From positions 282,231-346,230 of the forward strand of contig NZ_ABZU01000001.1 in the NCBI RefSeq assembly GCF_000173655.1: a DNA stretch of 64,000 bases, given 5' to 3'. Position numbers and translations under genes: made by a program. Shown in pieces: positions 55,188 to 62,936 of this stretch. A model generated the notes under the pieces. It saw only the letters and a program-made list of their open reading frames with translations. It was not told where the DNA came from and did not search any database. Every line of letters starts with the position of its first letter. The stretch's first letter is position 1. Origin of the DNA: Corynebacterium amycolatum SK46 (lineage in GTDB: Bacteria; Actinomycetota; Actinomycetes; Mycobacteriales; Mycobacteriaceae).

Positions 55188-56411
55188 ATGGGCGAAGAGA
55201 AAAGCCGCAACCACAGCGCTTCGGCGAAGGCTCGCAATCCGCGAACTAACTCGGTCAGTAAAAGCCCAACGCCGTCGGCCACAGCAAAACCCGGTAAAAC
55301 CGCTCGGGCGACGAATGCGGCTAAATCCGCAGCGAAGTCGGCTGTCTCGAAGGTGACGCGCACCAACGGCTCGTCGTCAAGCACAGGAACAGGACAGTCG
55401 GAGGCGGTGCGCGATGCCCTGCGCGATTGTGGCGTCTACATCGGCGGCAAGCGTTTGCCCGGCACCTACGACCACTTCTCCGGGCTGTCCGAGGTACGGA
55501 GTTTTGGCGAGGGCTTCACCTGGCTGTCGTTGTCGCGCCCCAACGCGACACAGATGGACGCCATCGCTGAGCTTTACGGGCTGGATGAGCTGACGGTGGA
55601 GGACGCACTGACTAACCGCCAGCGTCCCAAGATTGAGATCCACGATGATCACGTGGTTTTTGTAGTTCGCTCGATTCACTACTCCCCGGAAGGTCTCGCG
55701 GACGACGAAAATGAGATCATTCGCTCCGGCCAGCTGATGATTGTCATCGGCCCGGAGTACGTCATCACCATTCGCATGGGCATGCCGAGCTCGGATATGC
55801 AGCGCATTAGCGCACGCGTGGAGAACACCACCGACGCCATCGACTACGGCCCCGCGGGCGTGCTGTGGGCGCTGACGGACAACCTCGTCGATGCGTACCT
55901 GCGCATCGCTATGCAGCTGGAAGATCGCGTGGAGATCATGGAAGACGAAGTCTTCGAGCCGAACTTGGATTCGGATATTGAGGACATTTACATCCTCAAA
56001 CGAGAGATCCTGGAAATGCGCCACGCAATCGATCCGCTGACACCGGCGCTGCGCTCCCTAATGAATCTGCGGGAAGACATCATGCCTAAGGACGTCAGCC
56101 GTTACCTTTCCGATGTGCTCGACCACCAGCTCGCCGCCGCCGACCTCGTCACCGGACTCGACGAACGACTCTCCGCCCTCATCGACGCCGCCGCCGTGAA
56201 AATCCAGCTGCAGCAGAACCAGGATATGCGTACCATCTCGGCGTACGCGGCTATTCTCGCCGTCCCGACCGCCCTGGCCGGTATCTACGGCATGAACTTC
56301 GACCGTATGCCCGAACTGCACTGGGAGTACGGCTACTTCTTCGTCCTGGCCATCATGTTCGTCATCGTGGCGTTTTTGGTGTGGGTCCTGCGCCGCAACA
56401 AGTGGCTGTAG
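55188..56411 (+). CDS. corA: CorA-family magnesium/cobalt transporter
   Basis: A 407-residue divalent-cation channel. About 75 basic, Ser/Ala/Lys-rich residues (including KARNPRTNSVSKSPTP) precede the cytosolic domain (LSRPNATQMDAIAELYGLDELTVEDALTNRQRPKIEIHDDHVVFVV). The signature GMN in AGIYGMNFDRMPEL lies between the two C-terminal membrane helices (about 350 onward), and a basic RRNKWL ends the protein. The ATG at 55188 fits a GAGG element; a GTG 15 nt upstream is possible. The frame stays open far upstream, overlapping the lipoprotein gene, but without a start signal. Confidence 0.93.
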   Translation: MGEEKSRNHSASAKARNPRTNSVSKSPTPSATAKPGKTARATNAAKSAAKSAVSKVTRTNGSSSSTGTGQSEAVRDALRDCGVYIGGKRLPGTYDHFSGLSEVRSFGEGFTWLSLSRPNATQMDAIAELYGLDELTVEDALTNRQRPKIEIHDDHVVFVVRSIHYSPEGLADDENEIIRSGQLMIVIGPEYVITIRMGMPSSDMQRISARVENTTDAIDYGPAGVLWALTDNLVDAYLRIAMQLEDRVEIMEDEVFEPNLDSDIEDIYILKREILEMRHAIDPLTPALRSLMNLREDIMPKDVSRYLSDVLDHQLAAADLVTGLDERLSALIDAAAVKIQLQQNQDMRTISAYAAILAVPTALAGIYGMNFDRMPELHWEYGYFFVLAIMFVIVAFLVWVLRRNKWL

Positions 56412-56457
56412 GCTCTGCTTCTGGCAGGCATCGCTTTACGACGGCGGATGCAACAAC

Positions 56458-56991
56458 CTACCCGCGGTTCCCGCCGAGCGCCCGCTGCGCAAGCAGGTCA
56501 CGGGCGCGCTCGGCATTGCGGGGGTTGCACAAGACGTCGTAGCGACGAGCAACAATCTCCGTCGTGGTGGAGAAATCCCGCTTGCCGTTCTGCATGGCGT
56601 ATGGAACTGCGGCCAGCACGATGCCGAAGATGGCACCCATACCGAGGCCAACAATCAGCGGGCTCACCCAATCTTCCTGGAAAAGCCCCAGAATCAAGCC
56701 GAAGAACAAGCCCATCCACAGTCCGTACAGCGCGCCGCCGCCGAGAACCTTCGGCCAGGTCAGCCTGCCCACCACACGCTCCACCTGCATTAGGTCAACG
56801 CCGACGATGGTGAGGTCGGAAACCGGGAACTCATCGCGGTCACTGAGCGAATCCACTGCAGCCTGAGCATCGGCGTAGTTGGTAAAGCTGCCCACCGGCC
56901 ATCCCTCAGGCACCTGACGCTGAGGCAACCGAGACTTAATGCTTCGCTCCCGGTCGCTACCCCAGCCGCTGTTCGCTTCCCCATTTGCCAT
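56458..56991 (-). CDS. General-stress-like membrane protein
   Basis: A 177-residue protein with an N-terminal domain of the general stress protein 17M type (VGSFTNYADAQAAVDSLSD, then VSDLTIVGVDLMQVERVVG) and two hydrophobic helices (VLGGGALYGLWMGLFFGLILGLF and PLIVGLGMGAIFGIVLAAVPYAM). Such proteins occur in actinobacteria near corA/mrp; their role is not known. The ATG at 56991 follows GGTGAGAG; a GTG 12 nt further upstream is less likely. It is convergent with corA and divergent from mrp. Confidence 0.82.
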   Translation of the reverse strand: MANGEANSGWGSDRERSIKSRLPQRQVPEGWPVGSFTNYADAQAAVDSLSDRDEFPVSDLTIVGVDLMQVERVVGRLTWPKVLGGGALYGLWMGLFFGLILGLFQEDWVSPLIVGLGMGAIFGIVLAAVPYAMQNGKRDFSTTTEIVARRYDVLCNPRNAERARDLLAQRALGGNRG

Positions 56992-57197
56992 CGGTACTCT
57001 CACCGTTCCCTTGCAGTTGTTGTCACAGCAATTGGTGACTCAGTTGCTAAAAGTATTGCTAAAACTATCGCCTAAAGGCGTTCTATCAAGGACAACGTCA
57101 GACGGTTGGCAATTGTTCCGCCGCCTGCCCCACCACACATTTCACTACCACCGCACTCCCCGGAAGGATTGGACGCTGTGACCGTCGTAAAGCGGCA

Positions 57198-57220
57198 AAC
57201 TACTGATTCTGTCAGTAGTT
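57198..57220. promoter_or_regulatory. Perfect inverted repeat upstream of mrp
   Basis: AACTACTGA and TCAGTAGTT form a perfect 9-bp stem around a 5-nt loop, about 40 nt before the mrp start. It may be an operator or leader hairpin; CTTTGTCTT after it is only weakly T-rich. Confidence 0.4.
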
Positions 57221-57259
57221 CTTTGTCTTGCGGGGTCTCACGATAAGATTCACTACATA

Positions 57260-58393
57260 ATGTCTACGATTACTGAAGCTGAAGTTCGCACCGCCCTGGC
57301 GCAGGTCGAAGATCCTGAGGTACGTCGCCCGATTACCGAGATTGGCATGGTCAAGTCCATCTCGGTGGCGGACAACAATGACGTGGCCGTGGAGATTTAC
57401 CTCACCATCGCCGGTTGCCCCATGAAAAACACCATCATCGAGCGCACCGAAGAGGCGCTGAACGGTATCGAGGGCGTTGGCAACGTCACCGTCACCACCG
57501 ATGTGATGAATGACGAGCAGCGCCGCGAGTTCCGCAACGCCGTCCGCGGCACCGCCTCCGAGCCGGTGATCCCATTCGCCCAGCCGGACTCTCGCACCCG
57601 CGTGTTTGCCGTGGCCTCGGGCAAGGGCGGCGTTGGCAAGTCCTCCGTGACCGTGAACCTCGCCGCCGCGCTGGCCGCGAAGGGCCTATCTGTCGGTGTC
57701 CTCGATGCCGACGTCTACGGTCACTCCATCCCGCACATGATGGGCTCCGAAGAAAAGCCGCACCAGGTCGACGACATGATTATGCCTCCGCAGGCACACG
57801 GCGTGTCACTGATTTCGATCGGACACTTCGTCGACGACAACGCACCGGTTGTCTGGCGTGGGCCAATGCTGCACCGCGCAATCCAGCAGTTCCTCGCAGA
57901 CGTTTTCTGGGGCGACCTGGACGTCCTGCTTTTCGACCTGCCTCCGGGAACCGGCGACATCGCCATCTCCGTGGCGCAGCTCGTGCCGAACGCTGAGCTG
58001 CTGATTGTTACTACCCCGCAGATGGCCGCCGCCGAGGTCGCAGAGCGCGCCGGCACAATTTCGCTGCAGACGCGCCAGCGCATCGCCGGCGTTATCGAGA
58101 ACATGAGCTGGATGGAAATGCCCGACGGCTCCAAGATGGAGGTCTTCGGCACAGGCGGCGGCGTGACCGTTGCCCGTCGTCTTACCCAGATCACCGGCGG
58201 AAAGGTCGAGCTGCTCGGCCAGGTGCCGCTGGACACCGAGCTCCGCGAGGGCGGTGACAAGGGCACCCCGATTGTCCTGTCCAAGCCGGATTCGGGCGCG
58301 GGCGAGGCCCTCAACGCTATTGCTGACAAGCTGGTGGTTCGCCGCGAGTCGCTGGCCGGCAAGTCGCTCGGCTTGGGCGTGACTCCGAAATAG
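57260..58393 (+). CDS. mrp: Mrp/ApbC-type Fe-S cluster carrier ATPase
   Basis: A 377-residue P-loop ATPase that carries and delivers Fe-S clusters. The N-terminus (about 1-85) is a MIP18/DUF59 domain (LAQVEDPEVRRPITEIGMV), and the ATPase has Walker A' GKGGVGKSS (residues 121-129), the VLDADVYGHSIPHM block and LLFDLPPGTGDIAISV. Most bacterial Mrp proteins have a CxxC pair after ENMSxF; here the corresponding ENMSWMEMPDGSKMEVFGTGGG has none, which I recall as an actinobacterial feature. It is followed by a strong terminator. Fe-S delivery is therefore less certain than for Mrp proteins with CxxC. Confidence 0.93.
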   Translation: MSTITEAEVRTALAQVEDPEVRRPITEIGMVKSISVADNNDVAVEIYLTIAGCPMKNTIIERTEEALNGIEGVGNVTVTTDVMNDEQRREFRNAVRGTASEPVIPFAQPDSRTRVFAVASGKGGVGKSSVTVNLAAALAAKGLSVGVLDADVYGHSIPHMMGSEEKPHQVDDMIMPPQAHGVSLISIGHFVDDNAPVVWRGPMLHRAIQQFLADVFWGDLDVLLFDLPPGTGDIAISVAQLVPNAELLIVTTPQMAAAEVAERAGTISLQTRQRIAGVIENMSWMEMPDGSKMEVFGTGGGVTVARRLTQITGGKVELLGQVPLDTELREGGDKGTPIVLSKPDSGAGEALNAIADKLVVRRESLAGKSLGLGVTPK

Positions 58394-58420
58394 GCCTTCG
58401 CTTTACGACGGTCACAGCGA

Positions 58421-58466
58421 CGCCGCCCACGGAAACTGCTAGAGGTTTCCGCTGGGCGGCGTTTTT
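58421..58466 (+). terminator. Terminator of mrp
   Basis: CGCCGCCCA/TGGGCGGCG arms plus the inner GGAAAC/GTTTCC pair give a stable hairpin followed by five T and a GTTT. It lies 28 bp after the mrp stop. Confidence 0.92.
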
Positions 58467-58586
58467 GTTTGCCTATGGCCTTTGCCTTCGCTCTTATCGA
58501 TGCACTACTCACTGATGGCCACGCTGCAGCGCACCGATAGGTGAATAGCGTGGCCACAAGTGGCGGGCACCTTTTGCTGCTTACCC

Positions 58587-58667
58587 CAATGCGAGTTACT
58601 GACTGCGTTTATGACACCGGCGGCGGGGCAATGCGAGTTACTGACTGCGTTTATGTCAAAAATGGCC
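58587..58667. repeat. Intergenic 39-nt repeat, two copies in tandem
   Basis: Copies at about 58587-58616 (shortened at its 3' end) and 58629-58667 share CAATGCGAGTTACTGACTGC and continue TTTATG. They lie between the mrp terminator and tatB. A third copy is at 62708-62746. The 5' flank GGGC and the 3' end GGCC make the full copies weakly self-complementary. Confidence 0.8.
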
Positions 58668-58723
58668 GGTAGGTTCAGGCGGTGAATGCATCACCACTTG
58701 CGGTCGGGAACGCTTTGCGACCT

Positions 58724-59320
58724 CTATAGGTTGTCGTCGTCGACCCAGGCCTGCACCCCGCGGGGCTGCTGAGGTTGTTGCGGTTGTTGCGGCTGCTGTG
58801 GTGTTTGCTGTGCTTGCTGTTGACGGGCCTGGGCAACTGGATCCTGCCACGTTCCCGGCTGCTGGGCTGGCTGCTGAACCGACTGCGGGGCTGGCTGCTG
58901 CGACGGAGCCGGCTGCACTGGCTGGTTCGTATTAGGCTGCTGGTACTGCTGCCCCGCAGCCCCGGCCGCGCCTGCAGCGCCCGCAGCTCCGGCTGCACCA
59001 GTTCCGCCACCACCCGCTGCGGGCTTACCGGAGAGCATGTCCAGGTAGGTGTCATCGCCGTCGAAAAGCGTCCTGGTGATGGCGGTCTTCGGGTTGAGAC
59101 GACGGAGATCGTTGAGCTCCTGCAGCGGCTTGCGAAGATCATCGAAGTCTTCACCGAACTCGTCCGAGAGGTTATCGCGTGCGTCATTGATCGCGGTGCG
59201 CGCAGCCAGAAGCAATGCGCGGACGTCCTCAATTACCTTCGGCAACCGCTCAGGTCCGATGAGAATTAGTCCGAGGATAAAGAGGACGAGAATCTCGCCC
59301 CAGCCAACATTAGAAAACAC
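58724..59320 (-). CDS. tatB: Sec-independent protein translocase TatB
   Basis: A 198-residue TatB, the docking subunit for folded twin-arginine proteins. It has a short N-terminal membrane helix ([24 protein letters not shown], with the conserved GPE hinge), an amphipathic helix ([20 protein letters not shown]), and a coiled stretch ([15 protein letters not shown]). A low-complexity Gly/Ala and Pro/Gln-rich tail of about 90 residues follows. It is the last gene of the leftward sigE-antisigma-htrA-tatB group, an order shared with mycobacteria; the gap to htrA is 99 bp. Confidence 0.92.
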   Translation of the reverse strand: MFSNVGWGEILVLFILGLILIGPERLPKVIEDVRALLLAARTAINDARDNLSDEFGEDFDDLRKPLQELNDLRRLNPKTAITRTLFDGDDTYLDMLSGKPAAGGGGTGAAGAAGAAGAAGAAGQQYQQPNTNQPVQPAPSQQPAPQSVQQPAQQPGTWQDPVAQARQQQAQQTPQQPQQPQQPQQPRGVQAWVDDDNL

Positions 59321-59419
59321 GTTATACCACCTTAGTTACCGTGCACCTCGCATGCAGCATTGCGCGGCCAAATCCGCCAAATCCACCAAATCCGCAGAAA
59401 CCAGGAAACCAGCGCCACC

Positions 59420-60739
59420 CTACTCCGGCGTAATCTTCGCCTCCAGCTCGGCTCCGTGGCGAACGATCTTCAATACCGCCTCATTACCAGCGCCAACAGT
59501 CCACAGCGCCACCGTGAGCTCATCTGCGGACGATACCGCGCGGTCTCCCACAGCCGTAATCACGTCGCCTTCCTGCAGACCTTCCCGATCAGCGACACCT
59601 CCCGGCAGGATGCTGGCAATCTCGGCACCAGTCAGTGCGCCGTTGGAAACCGTGCGCGCTGTCACGCCAATCCCCGGATGAACCGGCTGCTCACCGGCAA
59701 TGAGCTGCTCAGCGATGGCAACGGCTGAATTGATTGGAATCGCAAAGCCCAAGCCCTGCGAGCCACCCGAGCTACTAAAAATCACCGTATTAATACCGAC
59801 GATCGCACCGCGGATATCCACCAGTGGACCACCCGAGTTACCCGGGTTGATGGAGGCATCCGTCTGAATCGCATCGGCGTAGCCATCCGTATCAGTCCCC
59901 TCAGCAGCCAGGCGTACCGGCCGATTAAGCGCCGAGACAATGCCCGAAGTCACCGTTCCGCCCAGCCCCTGCGGCGACCCCATCGCAATCACTGTGTCAC
60001 CGACCGCAACCGCATTGGAATCACCAAGCTGCGCCACGGTCAGCCCCGCAACATCTTCGACCTTAATCACGGCGAGGTCGGTCTTCGGGTCACGGCCAAT
60101 AATCTTGGCCGGCACCTCTTTCAACTTGCCGCCGTCCCAAAACGTTACCGAGACCTGCATATCCTGACGGTCCGCCACCGCCGAAACGACATGGTTATTC
60201 GTCAAAATATGACCGTCACCATCAATGACAAACCCCGAGCCCACGCCCGAGACCTCACCGGCACTGACCGCAATCGACACCACGGCGGGACGAAGAGTCT
60301 CCGCCACCTTGCCGATTTCAGTCAAATCACCGTTGCCCGGCCGCCCCTCGATCTGTTGCAGCTCCACACGCTGGTAGTCCGAGCGGAAAGTCTTGCCAGC
60401 CCAACCGCCAACAAAGCCGCCAACACCGCCAATGAGCAGCACCACGGCCGACGACGCCGCAATCACACGCCACGGCACCTCGCGGCCAAAAATCACTTCC
60501 CGCGCGCTGACGCGGGGAGCCGTCTTCGGGCGAGGTTTCTTCTTCGCTTCGGGTTTGCGGGCTGGACGCCCCGTCGTCATGCGTGACGACGAATCCTGCC
60601 ACGGCGAATACTCTTGGACGGTGGCACTGGCGTCGTCGTCAAGCTTTTGCCCTGGAGCACGCTGTAACCCACCAGTTGCGGCGGCACGATCGGCGTCCGG
60701 GGCAAACGCGGAATCATCGAAAGAGCGATGTTTGCCCAC
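59420..60739 (-). CDS. htrA: HtrA/DegP-family serine protease
   Basis: A 439-residue envelope-stress protease. About 90 cytoplasmic, basic residues precede one membrane helix (RVIAASSAVVLLIGGVGGFVGGWAG, about 91-115). The protease domain has His183 in ILTNNHVV, Asp221 in KTDLAVIKV and Ser302 in NPGNSGGPL; a PDZ domain follows (from about residue 345). The GTG start overlaps the stop of the anti-sigma gene by one base (TAGTG), so translation is coupled. This sigE-antisigma-htrA order matches mycobacteria, where it forms the SigE surface-stress module. Confidence 0.94.
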   Translation of the reverse strand: MGKHRSFDDSAFAPDADRAAATGGLQRAPGQKLDDDASATVQEYSPWQDSSSRMTTGRPARKPEAKKKPRPKTAPRVSAREVIFGREVPWRVIAASSAVVLLIGGVGGFVGGWAGKTFRSDYQRVELQQIEGRPGNGDLTEIGKVAETLRPAVVSIAVSAGEVSGVGSGFVIDGDGHILTNNHVVSAVADRQDMQVSVTFWDGGKLKEVPAKIIGRDPKTDLAVIKVEDVAGLTVAQLGDSNAVAVGDTVIAMGSPQGLGGTVTSGIVSALNRPVRLAAEGTDTDGYADAIQTDASINPGNSGGPLVDIRGAIVGINTVIFSSSGGSQGLGFAIPINSAVAIAEQLIAGEQPVHPGIGVTARTVSNGALTGAEIASILPGGVADREGLQEGDVITAVGDRAVSSADELTVALWTVGAGNEAVLKIVRHGAELEAKITPE

Positions 60740-61116
60740 TAGTGACTACCACCTTTACGAAAACCGCGAACGATCTGCTCCAACGCAGCGCTAAGCGACT
60801 CCGGCGGACGGTGCGCGAGATGCCGCGCCGACCGATGGGGCTCTGAGTCCTCGCAACTGCCTGCGAAATCAGCAATACGAGCGCGCAGCTCAGCTGGAAT
60901 GTGCAAGGGCGCGCTATCACGCAGGCGCTTGGCTGCCTGCCGCTGCTTCGCGACCTCCCGGCGGCATTCCGGGCATGCCATCAGGTGCGCCTGCGCACGA
61001 CGCTCAGCTACGACCGACAACTCGCCGTCAACAAAAGCGGCAATCGCCTCGGTGCCGAGATGCTCCGTTGACAAAAAACGCTTGTCATCGCCCTGCTGAA
61101 TCACAGACTGCAGCAC
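60739..61116 (-). CDS. Zinc-associated anti-sigma factor of SigE (CseE/RseA-like)
   Basis: A 125-residue cytosolic protein with the ZAS motif H44-x3-C48-x2-C51 (AHLMACPECRREV), a zinc-binding anti-sigma domain; the C-terminal half is Arg/Ser-rich and lacks a membrane helix. It lies 66 bp downstream of sigE, whose product it should hold inactive, and overlaps htrA by one base. The C. glutamicum counterpart is CseE and the mycobacterial one RseA. The GTG start at 61116 is the frame's only convincing one. Confidence 0.9.
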   Translation of the reverse strand: MLQSVIQQGDDKRFLSTEHLGTEAIAAFVDGELSVVAERRAQAHLMACPECRREVAKQRQAAKRLRDSAPLHIPAELRARIADFAGSCEDSEPHRSARHLAHRPPESLSAALEQIVRGFRKGGSH

Positions 61117-61182
61117 CTCCAGAAATCACACCTATTTAACTAGCCCCACAATAGCCGCTCCCGCAGATTGAGTGCGGGAAAT

Positions 61183-61836
61183 CTAGCCTGCGGTGACCGA
61201 CTCCGGCAGCTCCTGCCGTTCCTTCTCCAGGCGCTCCAACGTCGCCCGCAAGCTGGAACGTGCCCGGTGAATACGCGAACGCACGGTGCCCATCTTGAGC
61301 CCAAGAGTGCTAGCAATTTCCTCGTAGGTCAGCCCCACCACATCACAGAGGACAACCACCGCGCGATAGTCCGGCTGCAGCTCAGCCAGCGCGATTTCCA
61401 AATCCGGGTCGAGCATCGCGTCATCGACGGCCTGCTCCGGCGTCTTCAGCGTGCCCGGGACCCGGTCGTAGTTCTCCGGCAACGCCTCCATCCGGATGAC
61501 CTGCCGGTGCCGGACCATATCCAAAAACAGGTTAGTGGTAATCCGATGCAGCCAGCCTTCAAAAGTGCCGGGACGATATGACTTCAGCGAGCGGAACACA
61601 CGCATGAATGTCTCCTGAGTCAGGTCTTCCGCGTCCTGCTGGTTACCAGTCAACCGATATGCGAGCCCGTAAACACTATCCGCGTGGGCCTGGACCAGCT
61701 CCGACCACGACGGCATCTCCCCCACACCTGCGTCAAAAGCCGCGGTGCCGGACAGTTGCTCAGTTACGTCAGCGGACGGGGCATCCTCACGGCTGGCGCC
61801 TGCGCTGACTCGTTCGGACTTGACTCGTTCGGGCAT
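61183..61836 (-). CDS. sigE: ECF sigma factor SigE
   Basis: A 217-residue group 4 sigma factor for envelope stress. An N-terminal extension of about 45 residues precedes region 2 ([34 protein letters not shown] and the -10-binding [20 protein letters not shown]), and region 4 ([44 protein letters not shown]) follows. It heads the leftward group with its anti-sigma factor, htrA and tatB, and diverges from the O-methyltransferase gene across a 160-bp gap. The neighbours fix the identity as SigE. Confidence 0.93.
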   Translation of the reverse strand: MPERVKSERVSAGASREDAPSADVTEQLSGTAAFDAGVGEMPSWSELVQAHADSVYGLAYRLTGNQQDAEDLTQETFMRVFRSLKSYRPGTFEGWLHRITTNLFLDMVRHRQVIRMEALPENYDRVPGTLKTPEQAVDDAMLDPDLEIALAELQPDYRAVVVLCDVVGLTYEEIASTLGLKMGTVRSRIHRARSSLRATLERLEKERQELPESVTAG

Positions 61837-61995
61837 GAGGTTCAGTGTTCCTTACCAACCTTAGGTTTGTAGTGACCTTACCCTGAAAATAGTTTGAGAG
61901 TCCAGACAAAATTTGAGGCTTGTTTACCCACCTAGTCCGGCACTAACCGGCGCGCCCCGCTGCCCTGCACGAAGTTTTTTCCTACGCTATAGAGC

Positions 61996-62670
61996 GTGTC
62001 CGAAACGAGTTCTTCTGCTACCCCGCTATCCGCACGTGACGCTATCGCACAGCACGTCAACAACACGACCGTAGTCTCCGAGGCCCTTGAAAGCGCCCGA
62101 GAGAGCGCTCGCGAATACGGAGTTGCCGTCCCCGATACGATGACCGGCGCCGCTTTGACCTCTCTCATGGCTCTGACCAGTGCCCGCCGCGACGGCCACC
62201 CCGCCGCTGTCATCGCATCGCCTGCGGCAGGCGTAGTCGGTTTGCACCTGGCCGCCGGTCTCGGCGATGACGGCGTTCTCACCTGCATCGACCCGGAGCT
62301 CGAGCACCAGTCTCTGGCGAAGTCCGCTTTCCGAGCCGCTGGCATCCGCCCCAACCGACAGCGCTTCCTGCCCTCGCAGCCACTGGAGGTCATGGATCGT
62401 CTGGCCGCCGACTCCTACGACTTGGTCTATTTGGACGTCGCCCCGGCAATCCTCCGCGCCGCTCAGGAAAAGGCCTGGCCGCTGCTTCGCTCCGGTGGCG
62501 CGCTCGTCCTGACCGGCGCGCTCCTCGACGGCACTATCGCTGACTCGTCACGCACTGACCGTGACACCGTCGCTGCCCGCGAAGCCGACGAATACATGCT
62601 CCAGCTTGACGACGCTTTCGTGATGCGCCTACCCCTAGCAGCCGGCACCACTGTGCTGGTGAAGAAGTAG
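61996..62670 (+). CDS. SAM-dependent O-methyltransferase (family 3)
   Basis: A 224-residue cytosolic methyltransferase with GTG start. The SAM site is ASPAAGVVGLHLAAGLGDDGVLTCIDPE, followed by AGIRPNRQRFLPSQPLEVMDRLAADSYDLVYLDV and a C-terminal RLPLAAGTTVLVKK. The glycine-rich loop is a variant (SPAAGVVG). This gene sits next to sigE in mycobacteria and corynebacteria. The substrate is unknown. A cluster of repeats follows. Confidence 0.87.
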   Translation: MSETSSSATPLSARDAIAQHVNNTTVVSEALESARESAREYGVAVPDTMTGAALTSLMALTSARRDGHPAAVIASPAAGVVGLHLAAGLGDDGVLTCIDPELEHQSLAKSAFRAAGIRPNRQRFLPSQPLEVMDRLAADSYDLVYLDVAPAILRAAQEKAWPLLRSGGALVLTGALLDGTIADSSRTDRDTVAAREADEYMLQLDDAFVMRLPLAAGTTVLVKK

Positions 62671-62707
62671 TTTTCTACTGCAGACCGGATAGCTGGCGAC
62701 CGCGGGC

Positions 62708-62746
62708 CAATGCGACTTACTGACTGCGTTTATGACAAAAATGGCC
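62708..62746. repeat. Intergenic 39-nt repeat, third copy
   Basis: This copy differs from the one at 58629-58667 at two positions only (G to C and T to A). The terminal GGCCA and TGGCC are inverted repeats. It lies 38 bp after the O-methyltransferase stop. Confidence 0.8.
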
Positions 62747-62783
62747 AGAAAAATAGCTTGAAAGTGTCATAGACTCGCACAGT

Positions 62784-62868
62784 TTCACATGTGCTGCCCG
62801 TATTCACATGTGCTGCCCGCAAATTTTGGGGTTGCCGGTTTTTGGGCTAGGTAGCAACTAGGTAGCAA
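62784..62868. repeat. Short tandem repeats
   Basis: TTCACATGTGCTGCCCG occurs twice (62784-62800 and 62803-62819), and CTAGGTAGCAA twice (62847-62857 and 62858-62868). They lie between the O-methyltransferase and the glgC terminator. No protein is encoded here. Confidence 0.75.
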
Positions 62869-62886
62869 AAAGGGTTTAAAGAAAAA

Positions 62887-62914
62887 GGCACGTACCTCGC
62901 GGTACGTGCCTTTT
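62887..62914. terminator. Bidirectional terminator beyond glgC
   Basis: GGCACGTACC and GGTACGTGCC form a perfect 10-bp stem with a 4-nt loop; four T follow on the plus strand and five T on the minus strand, the latter 23 bp past the glgC stop. Confidence 0.9.
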
Positions 62915-62936
62915 CAGCCGGTCGGACTCAACCAGC

